Shown here one piece after another: positions 16,455 to 25,277 of a DNA stretch of 64,000 nucleotides. Origin of the DNA: Oscillospiraceae bacterium (GTDB taxonomy: Bacteria; Bacillota; Clostridia; Oscillospirales; Oscillospiraceae); contig CACYYN010000018.1 of the NCBI GenBank assembly GCA_902778665.1, positions 23,231 to 87,230 of the forward strand. Direction: 5' to 3'. The notes beneath the pieces are model-generated. The model was given only the letters and a program-made list of their open reading frames with translations, was not told where the DNA came from and did no database searches. Each line of letters starts with the position of its first letter. The stretch's first letter is position 1. A program made the translations under genes and the position numbers.

Positions 16455-17492
16455 ATGTTAAATGTTGCTGTTCTGGGCTGCGGAAAAATAGCCCAGGTAC
16501 GCCACATTCCGGAATATGCTGCCAACAGCCATGTGAAGCTTGTCGGTTTCTATAACCCCACCTCCAGCCGAGCGGAAGACATGGCAAAAAAATACGGCGG
16601 GAAGGTCTATCTCTCCCCGGAAGAGGTGTTTGCAGACCCCGCGGTAGATGCGGTTTCCGTCTGCTCTGCCAATTATGCCCATGCCTCCCTCACCATCGCG
16701 GCACTGAAGGCAGGCAAACACGTCCTCTGTGAAAAGCCCATGGCCACCACACAGGAAGACTGCGAGGCAATGCTTGCCGAGGCGAAAAAAGCAGGCAAAC
16801 GGCTGCTGATTGCACAGAACCAGAGGCTTGCAAAGGCGCACACCGCCGCGAAAGGGCTTCTGGATGAGGGGCTCATCGGCGATGTGATCACCTTCCGCAC
16901 CACATTCGGCCACGGCGGGCCGGAAACCTGGTCTATCACGCCGGGCAAAAACACCTGGTTCTTCGATAAAAAACGCGCCGCTATGGGGGCTATGGCAGAT
17001 CTTGGCATTCACAAAACGGATCTGATCCGCTACCTCCTCGGCAGGGACGTGGTGCGCACCACTGCCCGCCTCACCACACTGGACAAGCGCGGAGCTGACG
17101 GCGAACTGATCGGTGTGGACGACAATGCCATCTGCATTTATGAGATGGAAGGCGGCATTCTCGGCACCATGACCGTGAGCTGGACCTATTACGGTGCGGA
17201 GGACAACTCCACCATTCTCTACGGCACAAAGGGCATCATGCGCATTTATGACGACCCTGCCCATTCCATCGTTGTCAAGCTGGCTGATGGGACTGAGAAG
17301 ACCTATGATGTGGAGCAGATCCAGACCAATGACAACCAGACGGCATCCGGCGTTATTGATGAATTTGTCTCTGCAGTGGAGGAAAACCGCCCCAGCATTC
17401 TGGATGCGCAGGGCGTGCTGAACTCCATGAAGGCCGTGTTTGCCAGCATCGCTTCCAGCGAGAGCGGCAGCCCGGTGCTCGTTGAGGGGTAA
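16455..17492 (+). CDS. Gfo/Idh/MocA-family NAD(P)-dependent sugar oxidoreductase
   Basis: A 345-residue oxidoreductase. The N-terminal Rossmann domain has VLGCGKIAQVRHIP, and the family's EKP motif is in GKHVLCEKPMATT (near residues 91-98). The C-terminal sheet domain has the substrate-binding DLGIHKTDLIRYLLG signature. Family members oxidise or reduce sugars and cyclitols. Bacterial 1,5-anhydro-D-fructose reductase belongs to this family, which makes an anhydro-sugar role plausible here. Inositol- or glucose-type substrates are the alternative. It has its own promoter and an AAGGAG ribosome binding site, and it heads the transcript carrying the ABC importer genes. Confidence 0.85.
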   Translation: MLNVAVLGCGKIAQVRHIPEYAANSHVKLVGFYNPTSSRAEDMAKKYGGKVYLSPEEVFADPAVDAVSVCSANYAHASLTIAALKAGKHVLCEKPMATTQEDCEAMLAEAKKAGKRLLIAQNQRLAKAHTAAKGLLDEGLIGDVITFRTTFGHGGPETWSITPGKNTWFFDKKRAAMGAMADLGIHKTDLIRYLLGRDVVRTTARLTTLDKRGADGELIGVDDNAICIYEMEGGILGTMTVSWTYYGAEDNSTILYGTKGIMRIYDDPAHSIVVKLADGTEKTYDVEQIQTNDNQTASGVIDEFVSAVEENRPSILDAQGVLNSMKAVFASIASSESGSPVLVEG

Positions 17493-17518
17493 TAACTGTA
17501 AAACAGTTGTTATAAAAA
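17491..17518 (+). other. Small intercistronic hairpin
   Basis: AATAACTGT pairs with ACAGTTGTT around an AAA loop, followed by an A-run and a T-run, between the oxidoreductase and binding-protein genes. It may be a processing or partial termination site that adjusts relative expression. Confidence 0.35.
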
Positions 17519-17540
17519 AATTTTTATCTGGAGGAAGATC

Positions 17541-18635
17541 ATGAAGAAAATTCTCGCAATTGCTCTCGCACTGTGCATGGTATTTGCTCTCTGCGCAGTA
17601 TCCGCATCTGCTGACGGCAAGACCATCTATGTTCTCGGACCTACCCCTGACCACGGCTGGACGGCACAGGCCGGTGCTTATGCACAGGCAAAGTGCGAAG
17701 AGATCACCGCTGAAGGCACCTACAAGGCTGTCTACATCCCCGCATCCTCCGGTGAAGAGCAGGTTGACCAGATCAACACCATCGTTGCAAACGGCGACGC
17801 CGCTATCGTTGTTATGATGGCACTGGATGACTCCGCTCAGGCCGGCCAGGAAACCCTCTATGCAGAAGGAATCCCCTTCATCTCCTTCGACCGTATCATT
17901 GAAGCCACCGAGGCCTATGCAGCTCTGAACTACTCCGGTAACAACTGGGAGTGCGGCGCAGGCATTGCTTACTGGCTCCAGAAGAACGGCATGCAGCCGG
18001 GCGACACGGTTGTTGTTCTCTACGGCGACAACGGCACCGTCTGCTCCCGCCGTCAGGAAGGCTTTGAGCAGTTCCTCCGCGGCGAAATGAAATACTCCGA
18101 CCTGAACAACGGCGAATTCGAGACCACACAGGTTTGGGAACAGGCTGACATCGACAACATCTTCAACGGCTACACCGTCGTCTGCAACTGGTCTGCTGAC
18201 GGGGCATACGGCTACATCGAGCAGAAGTTCGATGAGATCGTTGCCGCTGCAAAAGCAAACACCGGCAAGCTCTACATCTACTCCATGGACGATGAGATGA
18301 CCTTCGGTGTTCTCAACTATCTCCAGGCCGGTGCATCTGCCGAGACACTCGCCGACACGGAAGCTCTTGAGGTCTACATTTCCGCTATCGGCGGTATGCA
18401 GGAGCTCTACAACGTCATGGCTGGCACTGATGAGAAGAGCGAACTCGCTGCCAAGTACTTTGACGACATGATGTCCGTCTCCTTCAACCCGAAGATGATG
18501 CAGTCTGCTATCCAGTACGGCGTTGACTTTGTCAACGGCAACTGGGACTTTGAGCAGGGCTCCGGTTCCTACGAACCCGTGTTCATCGTTGACCGCACCA
18601 ACGCAGCTGAGGTGGAAGGCTTCCAGGGTCACTGA
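17541..18635 (+). CDS. Sugar ABC transporter substrate-binding protein (RbsB-like)
   Basis: A 364-residue secreted binding protein of the periplasmic-binding-protein type I fold, the substrate-capturing part of the importer encoded next. A signal peptide (positively charged start, hydrophobic stretch 4-18) ends in VSASA with no lipobox cysteine at the right place. The mature start KTIYVLGPTPDHGWTAQAGAYAQ is typical of ribose/galactose/autoinducer-2-type binders, and MDDEMTFGVLNYLQAG matches the hinge region. C-ending codons and a strong GGAGG site suggest high expression. The substrate is unknown and inferred from the locus to be an anhydro- or related sugar. Confidence 0.88.
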   Translation: MKKILAIALALCMVFALCAVSASADGKTIYVLGPTPDHGWTAQAGAYAQAKCEEITAEGTYKAVYIPASSGEEQVDQINTIVANGDAAIVVMMALDDSAQAGQETLYAEGIPFISFDRIIEATEAYAALNYSGNNWECGAGIAYWLQKNGMQPGDTVVVLYGDNGTVCSRRQEGFEQFLRGEMKYSDLNNGEFETTQVWEQADIDNIFNGYTVVCNWSADGAYGYIEQKFDEIVAAAKANTGKLYIYSMDDEMTFGVLNYLQAGASAETLADTEALEVYISAIGGMQELYNVMAGTDEKSELAAKYFDDMMSVSFNPKMMQSAIQYGVDFVNGNWDFEQGSGSYEPVFIVDRTNAAEVEGFQGH

Positions 18636-18676
18636 TTCCCGGATAAGCTTTGCCTGGCTTTAAGCTGAACCGACTT

Positions 18677-18710
18677 GCGGATGCAGGCACCCCCTGCATC
18701 CGCACCCTTT
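18677..18710 (+). terminator. Attenuating hairpin after the binding-protein gene
   Basis: A perfect eleven-base-pair stem (GCGGATGCAGG with CCTGCATCCGC, five-base loop) is followed by ACCCTTT. Its position between binding protein and ATPase is typical of hairpins that keep binding-protein mRNA in excess over the membrane components. Confidence 0.65.
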
Positions 18711-18782
18711 ATCGGCATTTTACAGTTATTACACCATCATTCCTCTTGAATAAAAAAGGCACTAACAAGGGAGACCGCATTT

Positions 18783-20300
18783 ATGACTATCCTTGAGATG
18801 AACCACATTTCCAAGTCATTCGGCGGAGCAAAAGCGCTTTCAGATGTCCATCTTTCCATCGAAAAGGGCGAAATCCATGCACTTCTCGGAGAAAACGGGG
18901 CAGGAAAAAGCACCCTGATGAACATTCTGACTGGCGTCATACCGGCGGATGAAGGCACCATTACCTTTCTTGGAAAACAGTATCCCAGCCCCACAATCCA
19001 GCAGATGGAGGCGGCCGGCATTGCATTCGTCCATCAGGAGCTGAATGTCATCAACGATCTGTCCGTCTCTGACAATATTTTTCTCTGCCGCGAAATCAAA
19101 ACGAAGTTCGGCCTGATTGATCAGAAAGAGCAGCTCAAGCGGACCCGGCAGCTGTTTGAAGATCTTGGTGTGGATATGAATCCCTCCGCCATGGTCTCTG
19201 AGCTGAAGGCCAGTGAGAAGCAGCTTCTTGAAATCTGCCGTGCTCTTTATGCAGACGCCCAGCTTCTGATTCTGGATGAGCCTACCACATCCCTCTCCAA
19301 CAACGAAATTGACCATCTGTTCGGTATCCTCCGCAGGCTGAAAGAACAGGGCAAATCCTTCATCTTTATCTCTCACAAAATGCCGGAGGTTTTTGCCATT
19401 TCAGACCGGTACACGGTCCTGAGAAACGGTGAATTTGTGGCGGAAGCGGAAGGATTTATCCGGGATACAGACCCCCACGCCATCACGTCTTTCATGGTCG
19501 GCAAGCAGTATGTTGACACGGAAGTTTACCAGCCCCGGCCCCTCGGCGATGTGGTGCTGAAGCTGGAAGGCTTTACCGGCGAGGGATTTGAAGATATAAA
19601 CCTGGAGGCAAAACGCGGAGAGATCATCGCTTTCACCGGCCTTGCAGGCTGCGGCGCATCCGAACTGATGCAGACGATGTTCGGCGTGCTGCCCTCCACC
19701 GGCGGGACTTTCTCCGTCTACGGCAAGCCGCTGCAGGGTCCCGTTGTCAGCTTTATGAAGAACTCTGTTGCCATGCTGCCTTCCAACCGCAAAGAAAACT
19801 CCGTGGTGCCGGATATGAGCATTTTGGAAAACTTCTATCTGGCGGAGCATGAAATTTCCAAGCGGAAAAAACCCTTTATCAACACGAAGGAAGAGCTGGC
19901 ACGCTATTCTGCCCAGAAGGAAGCTCTGCGCATCAAGGCCGGCAATTCGTCCGACAGCATCTCCTCCCTCTCCGGCGGCAACCAGCAAAAGGTCTTCCTT
20001 GCCCGCTGGCTGAATATCGGGGCAGACATTCTCCTCTTTGACAACCCGACCCAGGGTGTTGATGTAGGCGCCAAGGAGGAGATCTACAAGCTGATCCTTG
20101 ATTTTGCCCAGCAGGGAAAAACCGTTATTATCAACACCCTCGAAATTCCGGAAATCCAGAAAGTGGCAGACCGGTGCGTCGTCTTTTACGAGGGAAAAAT
20201 TGTTAAGATATTCGATCACAGCGAAGTCAACGAGCACAACGTTATGATGTATTCCACCAATGCTATTGAGACAACTCGGGAGGGCAGCAGCCATGAATAA
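18783..20300 (+). CDS. Sugar ABC transporter ATP-binding protein (RbsA/MglA type, two nucleotide-binding domains)
   Basis: A 505-residue duplicated ATPase energising simple-sugar import. The first half has Walker A GENGAGKST near residue 37, an LSGG-equivalent degenerate segment (VSELKASEKQLLEI) and Walker B LLILDEPTTSL. The second half has a degenerate Walker A (FTGLAGCGASELM), intact signature SSLSGGNQQKV and ILLFDNPTQGVDVGAKEEIY. This asymmetry is normal for the RbsA/MglA family. A GGGAG ribosome binding site precedes the start, and the gene overlaps the permease gene by eight bases. Confidence 0.93.
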   Translation: MTILEMNHISKSFGGAKALSDVHLSIEKGEIHALLGENGAGKSTLMNILTGVIPADEGTITFLGKQYPSPTIQQMEAAGIAFVHQELNVINDLSVSDNIFLCREIKTKFGLIDQKEQLKRTRQLFEDLGVDMNPSAMVSELKASEKQLLEICRALYADAQLLILDEPTTSLSNNEIDHLFGILRRLKEQGKSFIFISHKMPEVFAISDRYTVLRNGEFVAEAEGFIRDTDPHAITSFMVGKQYVDTEVYQPRPLGDVVLKLEGFTGEGFEDINLEAKRGEIIAFTGLAGCGASELMQTMFGVLPSTGGTFSVYGKPLQGPVVSFMKNSVAMLPSNRKENSVVPDMSILENFYLAEHEISKRKKPFINTKEELARYSAQKEALRIKAGNSSDSISSLSGGNQQKVFLARWLNIGADILLFDNPTQGVDVGAKEEIYKLILDFAQQGKTVIINTLEIPEIQKVADRCVVFYEGKIVKIFDHSEVNEHNVMMYSTNAIETTREGSSHE

Positions 20301-21378
20301 CAACAGTTTCGGCAAGAAGCTGGGCAGAGTCTGGAGCCAGTACAGCTATATCTTCGTTCTGCTGATCATCATGATCGGCTACGCGTTTACGATCCACTCC
20401 AACGGCAACACCTTTAAATTCAGTCACATTGCAGCCATCCTCGGCAGCCAGAACACCTGTATTGTCGGCACCATTGCCCTTGGCATGGCGTTTGTCATCA
20501 TCACCGGGCAGATTGACCTGTCGGTTGGTTCCTCCCTTGTGCTGTGCACCGGCGTTACCATTGTGGTGTTTAACCTGACGGACAATGTGTTCCTCATGAT
20601 CCTCGCCGCCCTGGCAACCGGCGCTCTCTGCGGCCTCATTAACGGGCTTCTGGTCGGGCTTGGCAAAATGCCGCCCTTCGTCGTCACCCTCGGCACCATG
20701 CTGATCTACCGTTCGCTCACCCTCTCCGTCGTGCGGAAGGTAGACCCTGCCATCAGCGGCTCCTCCTCCAGTCAGTTCGCCATGATCAGCAAAAAGGCCA
20801 ACTACCAGTTTCTCCGCATGCAGTTTGGCACCGGGAAGCTGAAATTCGGCACATTCTCGATTCCGTATATCTTCTTCGTCTTCCTGCTGGTGGCAATCAT
20901 CCTGATTATTGTCTCCCGCAAGACAAAATACGGCAAGAGCGTATACGCAGTTGGTTCTAATGAGAAGAGCGCCCGCCTCGCCGGCATTAATGTCACCTGG
21001 GTGAAGATCTCCGTTTTTGTTCTCACCGGCGTTCTGGTGGGTATCGCCTCCATCCTGCAGGCCTGCAAGATCGGCAATGTGACCCCCGCCTCCTCCGGAC
21101 AGAGCTATGAGATGTATGCCATTGCCTCGGTTGTGCTGGCAGGCGTCAGCATGGCAGGCGGCAAGGGAAACATGCTGGGTGTTATCTTCGGTGCCCTCTC
21201 CTACACCACCATTAACTTTATCATTGTTTCCATCCCCGGCCTCAGTGTGGACATTCAGGACACCTTCCAGGGCCTCGTGCTCATCATCGTCATCCTGATT
21301 CAGACTGCAGGCCCGGCCATCAAGGAAAGCTTCCAGCGCTCCCGCAAACGCCGCCTTGCCTCAGCAAAGGCAGAATGA
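20293..21378 (+). CDS. Sugar ABC transporter permease (RbsC type)
   Basis: A 361-residue inner-membrane permease with about eight to ten hydrophobic helices. The family signatures GMAFVIITGQIDLSVGS and GSNEKSARLAGINV (cytoplasmic loop contacting the ATPase) are clear. The Met at 20293 has a GGGAGG site about nine bases upstream and overlaps the ATPase gene by eight bases. An upstream in-frame Met would overlap much more. It is the last gene of the operon, and a palindromic repeat follows within 20 bases. Confidence 0.92.
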   Translation: MNNNSFGKKLGRVWSQYSYIFVLLIIMIGYAFTIHSNGNTFKFSHIAAILGSQNTCIVGTIALGMAFVIITGQIDLSVGSSLVLCTGVTIVVFNLTDNVFLMILAALATGALCGLINGLLVGLGKMPPFVVTLGTMLIYRSLTLSVVRKVDPAISGSSSSQFAMISKKANYQFLRMQFGTGKLKFGTFSIPYIFFVFLLVAIILIIVSRKTKYGKSVYAVGSNEKSARLAGINVTWVKISVFVLTGVLVGIASILQACKIGNVTPASSGQSYEMYAIASVVLAGVSMAGGKGNMLGVIFGALSYTTINFIIVSIPGLSVDIQDTFQGLVLIIVILIQTAGPAIKESFQRSRKRRLASAKAE

Positions 21379-21395
21379 AAATCCTATTGCGCTGA

Positions 21396-21478
21396 CAGGA
21401 CAAAAGGACAAAACTCTGTACCGCAAGTGCCAACTTGTTTCGTACACTGAGTTTTGTCCTTTTTGTCACGCTGTCCTG
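21396..21478 (+). repeat. Dispersed palindromic repeat, copy 1 (83 bp)
   Basis: Nested inverted repeat. The outer arms are CAGGACA/TGTCCTG. The inner arms are GGACAAAACTC/GAGTTTTGTCC, with an apical CAAGT/ACTTG stem flanked by GTAC. It is nearly identical (about five differences) to the copy at 29858. The inner stem followed by TTTTTGTC could also act as a terminator for the sugar transporter operon. Confidence 0.9.
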
Positions 21479-21526
21479 CCATTCTCCTTTGCATTTTGTC
21501 ATTTTGTCACACCGGAAAAATAATAA

Positions 21527-21562
21527 TTCGGTAATCCTTTTCTCTCGTGTCTGTGTTACTAT
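21527..21562 (+). promoter_or_regulatory. Promoter of the two-component operon with putative response-regulator site
   Basis: TTCGGTAA is followed after two bases by CTTTTCTCTC and, ten bases on, by a -10-like TACTAT. The same arrangement occurs before the gene at 23723, which suggests autoregulation by the OmpR-type regulator. Confidence 0.5.
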
Positions 21563-21582
21563 GCTGTCCGGAAAGGTGGTGC

Positions 21583-22260
21583 ATGGAAATGGCCGCAAAC
21601 CGGATTCTGCTGGTGGAAGATGACCACGCTATTGCCGATGCCGTCGCACTGAACCTGCGCACGGTAGGCTATGAGGTAGTATTCTTTGACGACGGCGGCA
21701 TAGCTGCCGATTCCCTGAAGACAGATCACTCCTATGACCTCGCCCTGCTGGACATTATGCTCCCCGGGATGGACGGCTTTGAGCTGTTTGCACGGATGGA
21801 GAAATATAACATCCCTGTTATCTACATGACCGCCCGGACCGACAGCGAATCTGAAGTGCGAGGGCTCAGGGATGGTGCAGAGGATTATATTGTGAAGCCC
21901 TTTGCCATCGTGACTTTGCTGGTGCGGATTGAGAAGGTGCTGACCAGAACGGGGCGGCTTAATCAGGTTTATCGTTACCGGGACTTCACATTGGATGCGG
22001 AAAACCGCACTTTGACCCGGGCCGGAGAACCGATTGACCTGCCGCCGCTGGAATTTGATGTCTTCACCGTCCTGATAAAAAACAAAAACCGCACAGTTTC
22101 ACGTGACCGCATTCTGAATGAAATCTGGGGAGAGGATTATTTCGGAGACATCCGGACTGTTGACGTACGCATTGCAAATCTGCGAAAAAAGCTGGGGCTG
22201 TCAGAAGAAATCCGCACCATCTCCAAAGCCGGATACCGCCTGGAGGAGGCACGGAAATGA
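21583..22260 (+). CDS. OmpR/PhoB-family response regulator
   Basis: A 225-residue two-component response regulator. The receiver domain (about 5-120) has the acidic pair VEDD, phospho-acceptor Asp57 in DLALLDIMLPGMDG, the conserved Thr in MTAR and Lys in IVKPF. The winged-helix DNA-binding domain ends with VDVRIANLRKKLG and the usual KAGYRLE. The start is uncertain between ATG 21583 and ATG 21589, both close to the AAAGGTGG site. It overlaps the kinase gene by four bases (ATGA). Together they probably sense an envelope or environmental signal and control the secreted protein gene at 23723. Confidence 0.92.
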   Translation: MEMAANRILLVEDDHAIADAVALNLRTVGYEVVFFDDGGIAADSLKTDHSYDLALLDIMLPGMDGFELFARMEKYNIPVIYMTARTDSESEVRGLRDGAEDYIVKPFAIVTLLVRIEKVLTRTGRLNQVYRYRDFTLDAENRTLTRAGEPIDLPPLEFDVFTVLIKNKNRTVSRDRILNEIWGEDYFGDIRTVDVRIANLRKKLGLSEEIRTISKAGYRLEEARK

Positions 22261-23642
22261 AGCTCCGGAAAAAGGTTTCACTGCTGTGCAGCCTGGTTCT
22301 GGTGCTTGCAGTCGGCGTCTGCTCGACAATACTGATCGACCGGGCCGGAGATAAAATTCTGAATCTCACCTATGCTAACACGCAGCAGAAGCAGCAGGCG
22401 CTGGTTACCGCCTTCACCAACATGCTTACCTATTACCATGATGAGCTTGACAGTTCCGTCACCTCCCGCTCTCTGATGAAATACTGCTTTTCACAGGTTG
22501 CGGACGCTGAAGCCGTTCTGAAAGCGGACGGCGAAACGCTCTGCTCCTCTCTCTCGATCGATCCCGGCGAATATCTGACGCCTGTCAGCCCTTCTCTGCC
22601 GGAGTACCGCGTCATCAGGGAAGACGGACGCAGGCTTCTCATTGCCGGCAGCACGGTGCTTCTTTATCGTCAACAAAATTCACCCGAATGCCTTGTTTAT
22701 TTGGTACAGGATATCACCTCGGTCTATGATCAGATTCACTCGCTTATCCGGCAGTTCGCAGTGATCGGAGCGGTCTTTATCGGTCTGGGCGTTTCGCTGA
22801 TTGCTCTTCTGGTACGACGGTCTCTGTTACCTCTTCAGAAGCTGCAGATAGCTGCCTCACACATTGCAGCGGGCAACTACACAGAGCGTGCAGCTGTTTC
22901 TTCCGCCGACGAAGTGGGGGCCCTGGCAAAAGACTTCAACACAATGGCAGCATCAGTTGAACAACGGATCGGCGAACTCACCGAGACGGCAGAGCGCCAG
23001 AGACTCTTTATCAGCGGCGTAACCCATGAATTCAAGACACCCCTGACAGCGCTTCTGCTGAATGTTGATTCGCTCCAAAACACCTGTATGCGTGAAGATG
23101 AACAAGCCGAAACCCTTGATCGCATTTCGCAGCAGTCCCGCTGGCTGGAGCAGCTGGTGCAAAAGCTGCTGAAGCTTATCACACTCAATCAGCTCCCGGC
23201 GCTAAAGCCGGTCTCCGTCCCTCCCCTGCTGGACCGCGTGCGGGATAACACGGAGGCCTCACTCTCCGCCCGGGGAATTACGCTGGAAACGTGCTGCACG
23301 GTTGACCGGCTGAATCTGGACGCCGATCTGATGCAGTCAGTCCTGGTGAACCTGGTGGACAATGCCGCAAAGGCTTCCTCTGCCGGGCAAACCGTCATGC
23401 TCTCTGCGAGCCCGGAAGGTTTTACCGTTCAGGACCGGGGATGCGGAATCCCGCAGGACGAGATAAATCGAATCACGGAACCTTTTTACATGGTTGACCG
23501 GTCCCGAAGCAAAAAGACGGGGGGAATGGGTCTCGGCCTTGCACTGGTGAAAGAGATCGTGGCGGCACACGGCGGAACCCTGGAAATAAAAAGTGAAGTC
23601 GGTGCGGGCACCACAGCACGGGTGCTTTTAAAGCAATCATAA
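22257..23642 (+). CDS. Membrane sensor histidine kinase
   Basis: A 461-residue HAMP-type sensor kinase, partner of the regulator encoded just upstream. TM1 is at about residues 7-25 and TM2 at about 163-187, bracketing an extracytoplasmic sensor of about 135 residues. A HAMP linker follows. The dimerisation box holds phospho-accepting His257 (GVTHEFKTPLTALL), and the ATPase domain has NLVDNAAKAS, DRGCGI and GMGLGLALVKEI (N, G1 and G2 boxes). The signal is unknown. Confidence 0.92.
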   Translation: MKLRKKVSLLCSLVLVLAVGVCSTILIDRAGDKILNLTYANTQQKQQALVTAFTNMLTYYHDELDSSVTSRSLMKYCFSQVADAEAVLKADGETLCSSLSIDPGEYLTPVSPSLPEYRVIREDGRRLLIAGSTVLLYRQQNSPECLVYLVQDITSVYDQIHSLIRQFAVIGAVFIGLGVSLIALLVRRSLLPLQKLQIAASHIAAGNYTERAAVSSADEVGALAKDFNTMAASVEQRIGELTETAERQRLFISGVTHEFKTPLTALLLNVDSLQNTCMREDEQAETLDRISQQSRWLEQLVQKLLKLITLNQLPALKPVSVPPLLDRVRDNTEASLSARGITLETCCTVDRLNLDADLMQSVLVNLVDNAAKASSAGQTVMLSASPEGFTVQDRGCGIPQDEINRITEPFYMVDRSRSKKTGGMGLGLALVKEIVAAHGGTLEIKSEVGAGTTARVLLKQS

Positions 23643-23689
23643 TTCGGTAATCTTTCGGTAACGACTTTTCTCTCAGAATCAGCTAAGCT
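23643..23689 (+). promoter_or_regulatory. Direct-repeat response-regulator site and promoter
   Basis: Two TTCGGTAA units lie eleven bases apart, the spacing bound by OmpR/PhoB-family dimers. CTTTTCTCTC and a -10-like TAAGCT follow nine bases later. No good -35 box is visible, which fits activation by a bound regulator. The layout matches that at 21527. Confidence 0.55.
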
Positions 23690-23722
23690 TGAGGCACATT
23701 CTGATGAAAAGAGGTACAACTC

Positions 23723-25180
23723 ATGCGAAAAACAATTTCTCTTGTGCTGGCTGGTGTGCTTGCTCTCGCTCTGCTCCCCGGCTTCGGTAAAGCCGAGAAC
23801 ACCGCATCTGTTCTCACAAAAGAGCAGGAGCAGCTGCTTCAGACGGCAGAAAGCGGCAGAGAAGGCTCCGTCCTGCTCCCTGAGCTGGAGGTTCCGGATC
23901 GCTTCACAGGTGACTGGTCCGGCGTTGAAGGGTTCATAAACGTCCATGCCGATGCTGCAATTGAGCTTCCCGATAAAGAAAAGATACCCATCGGAACCAT
24001 TTCCCGCAGGGATTTCACGCAGGAGGATGCAGACAATCTGATACGCGTGTTTCTCAAGGGTAACACTCTTTACGAGGAGCTCGGGATGACGAAGCAGCGG
24101 GCTCTTGATCGCCTGGAGCAATATGAATCCATGCAGCGTGGTGAAATCCCGCTGGAAGGTGACTCCCTCACCCTTGAAAACCTGCCCGAGGTCATAGAAC
24201 GCTGGAAGGAATATGTCCGCACCGCCCCGGAAGGAGATGAACGCATCCCTGCGTCTGCAAAGTTTGAAAGCAAAGACTACGGCGAGGAGCTGCGCGGATG
24301 GACCGAAGTGGGCGGACGGGAAGTGCACCTTTTCATCCAGAATCAGAGCAGCTTCTGGGACCATGCCAGTGTCTTCGAGCCGGGATACGGAGATCCGAAC
24401 GGGACCTGGGCACAGCCGATATCTCTGATCCCGGACGAAGCCTTACCCGAACCGCTGACAGTCGGCTTTTCCGCAGGCGATGCTCTCTCTCAGGGCGATG
24501 AGCTGATAGCGAAGCTCGGCTTTCAGAATGTGATCTGTGATGAGATCACACCTGTCTTCTTCACTTCCACAAACCCATATGCTGTTGATGCGGATGAAAG
24601 CCTGCCGGAAGCAGAGAGCGACATTGCAAAGCTGATTCTCGCTACGGGGTACGAGCTCCACTATGTCCGCTGTCTGAACGGCTTTCCCATCGGCTATACT
24701 TCTGCCTCCGGCACTGCCTCGACGGAAACCGGAGCCCCCATGCGTGCATGGATGTACGAATACATTACGCTGGACATTACAGAAGACGGCGTCAAATGCT
24801 TCCAGTGGTTCTCTCCCCATACAGAGCCGGTGATGCTGGCAGAGGACAGCAGGCTTCTTCCTTTCGATCAGGTTGCGGAAATCTTTGCCCGTATGATGAT
24901 GGTGAAGAACAATGACGTGCTGTATGTCAACGCCCGTAACGGCTTCACAACCACCAGAAACTTCCGCATCAGCAAGGTCAGCCTCACCATCATGCGTATC
25001 CGGGACAGAGAAAACTTCGACGAAGGCATGCTGATCCCGGTATGGGACTTTTGCGGCACCGTGCAATACGAATACGACGGCTGGGACAATTACGGTTTCA
25101 CAGGGGATCACGAAGAGAGGATCTTCCTCACTGTCAATGCCGTCGATGGCAGCGTCATCGACAGGGATCTGGGTTTTTAA
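23723..25180 (+). CDS. Secreted protein of unknown function (possibly DUF6034-like), target of the adjacent two-component system
   Basis: A 485-residue exported protein with a signal peptide (hydrophobic 4-19) ending near GFGKAE and no lipobox. The rest is an acidic mixed alpha/beta protein with no motif I can name for certain. I have a weak recollection of DUF6034, a Clostridia family found near two-component systems. The repeated pattern of beta-rich segments (ITLDITEDGVKCFQWFSP, FLTVNAVDGSVIDRD) resembles YycH/PepSY-type extracytoplasmic domains. It lies 80 bases after the kinase gene behind its own regulator-type direct repeat. It is likely a target of the system or an accessory sensor for it. 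Confidence 0.7.
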   Translation: MRKTISLVLAGVLALALLPGFGKAENTASVLTKEQEQLLQTAESGREGSVLLPELEVPDRFTGDWSGVEGFINVHADAAIELPDKEKIPIGTISRRDFTQEDADNLIRVFLKGNTLYEELGMTKQRALDRLEQYESMQRGEIPLEGDSLTLENLPEVIERWKEYVRTAPEGDERIPASAKFESKDYGEELRGWTEVGGREVHLFIQNQSSFWDHASVFEPGYGDPNGTWAQPISLIPDEALPEPLTVGFSAGDALSQGDELIAKLGFQNVICDEITPVFFTSTNPYAVDADESLPEAESDIAKLILATGYELHYVRCLNGFPIGYTSASGTASTETGAPMRAWMYEYITLDITEDGVKCFQWFSPHTEPVMLAEDSRLLPFDQVAEIFARMMMVKNNDVLYVNARNGFTTTRNFRISKVSLTIMRIRDRENFDEGMLIPVWDFCGTVQYEYDGWDNYGFTGDHEERIFLTVNAVDGSVIDRDLGF

Positions 25181-25277
25181 ATGACAAGCTGTTCATCCAT
25201 CTTATCATAATAATTCTCGGTTGCTGCCATTGCCTACAGCGCAATACATAAATTGCCAAAGCCTTCCGCCGTTAGAG

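Noticed and set aside
16458-18632. A 724-codon minus-strand frame across the Gfo/Idh/MocA and binding-protein genes
   Set aside because: It spans two well-supported genes and their intergenic gap, has a cysteine- and histidine-rich composition typical of antisense translation, and no family resemblance.
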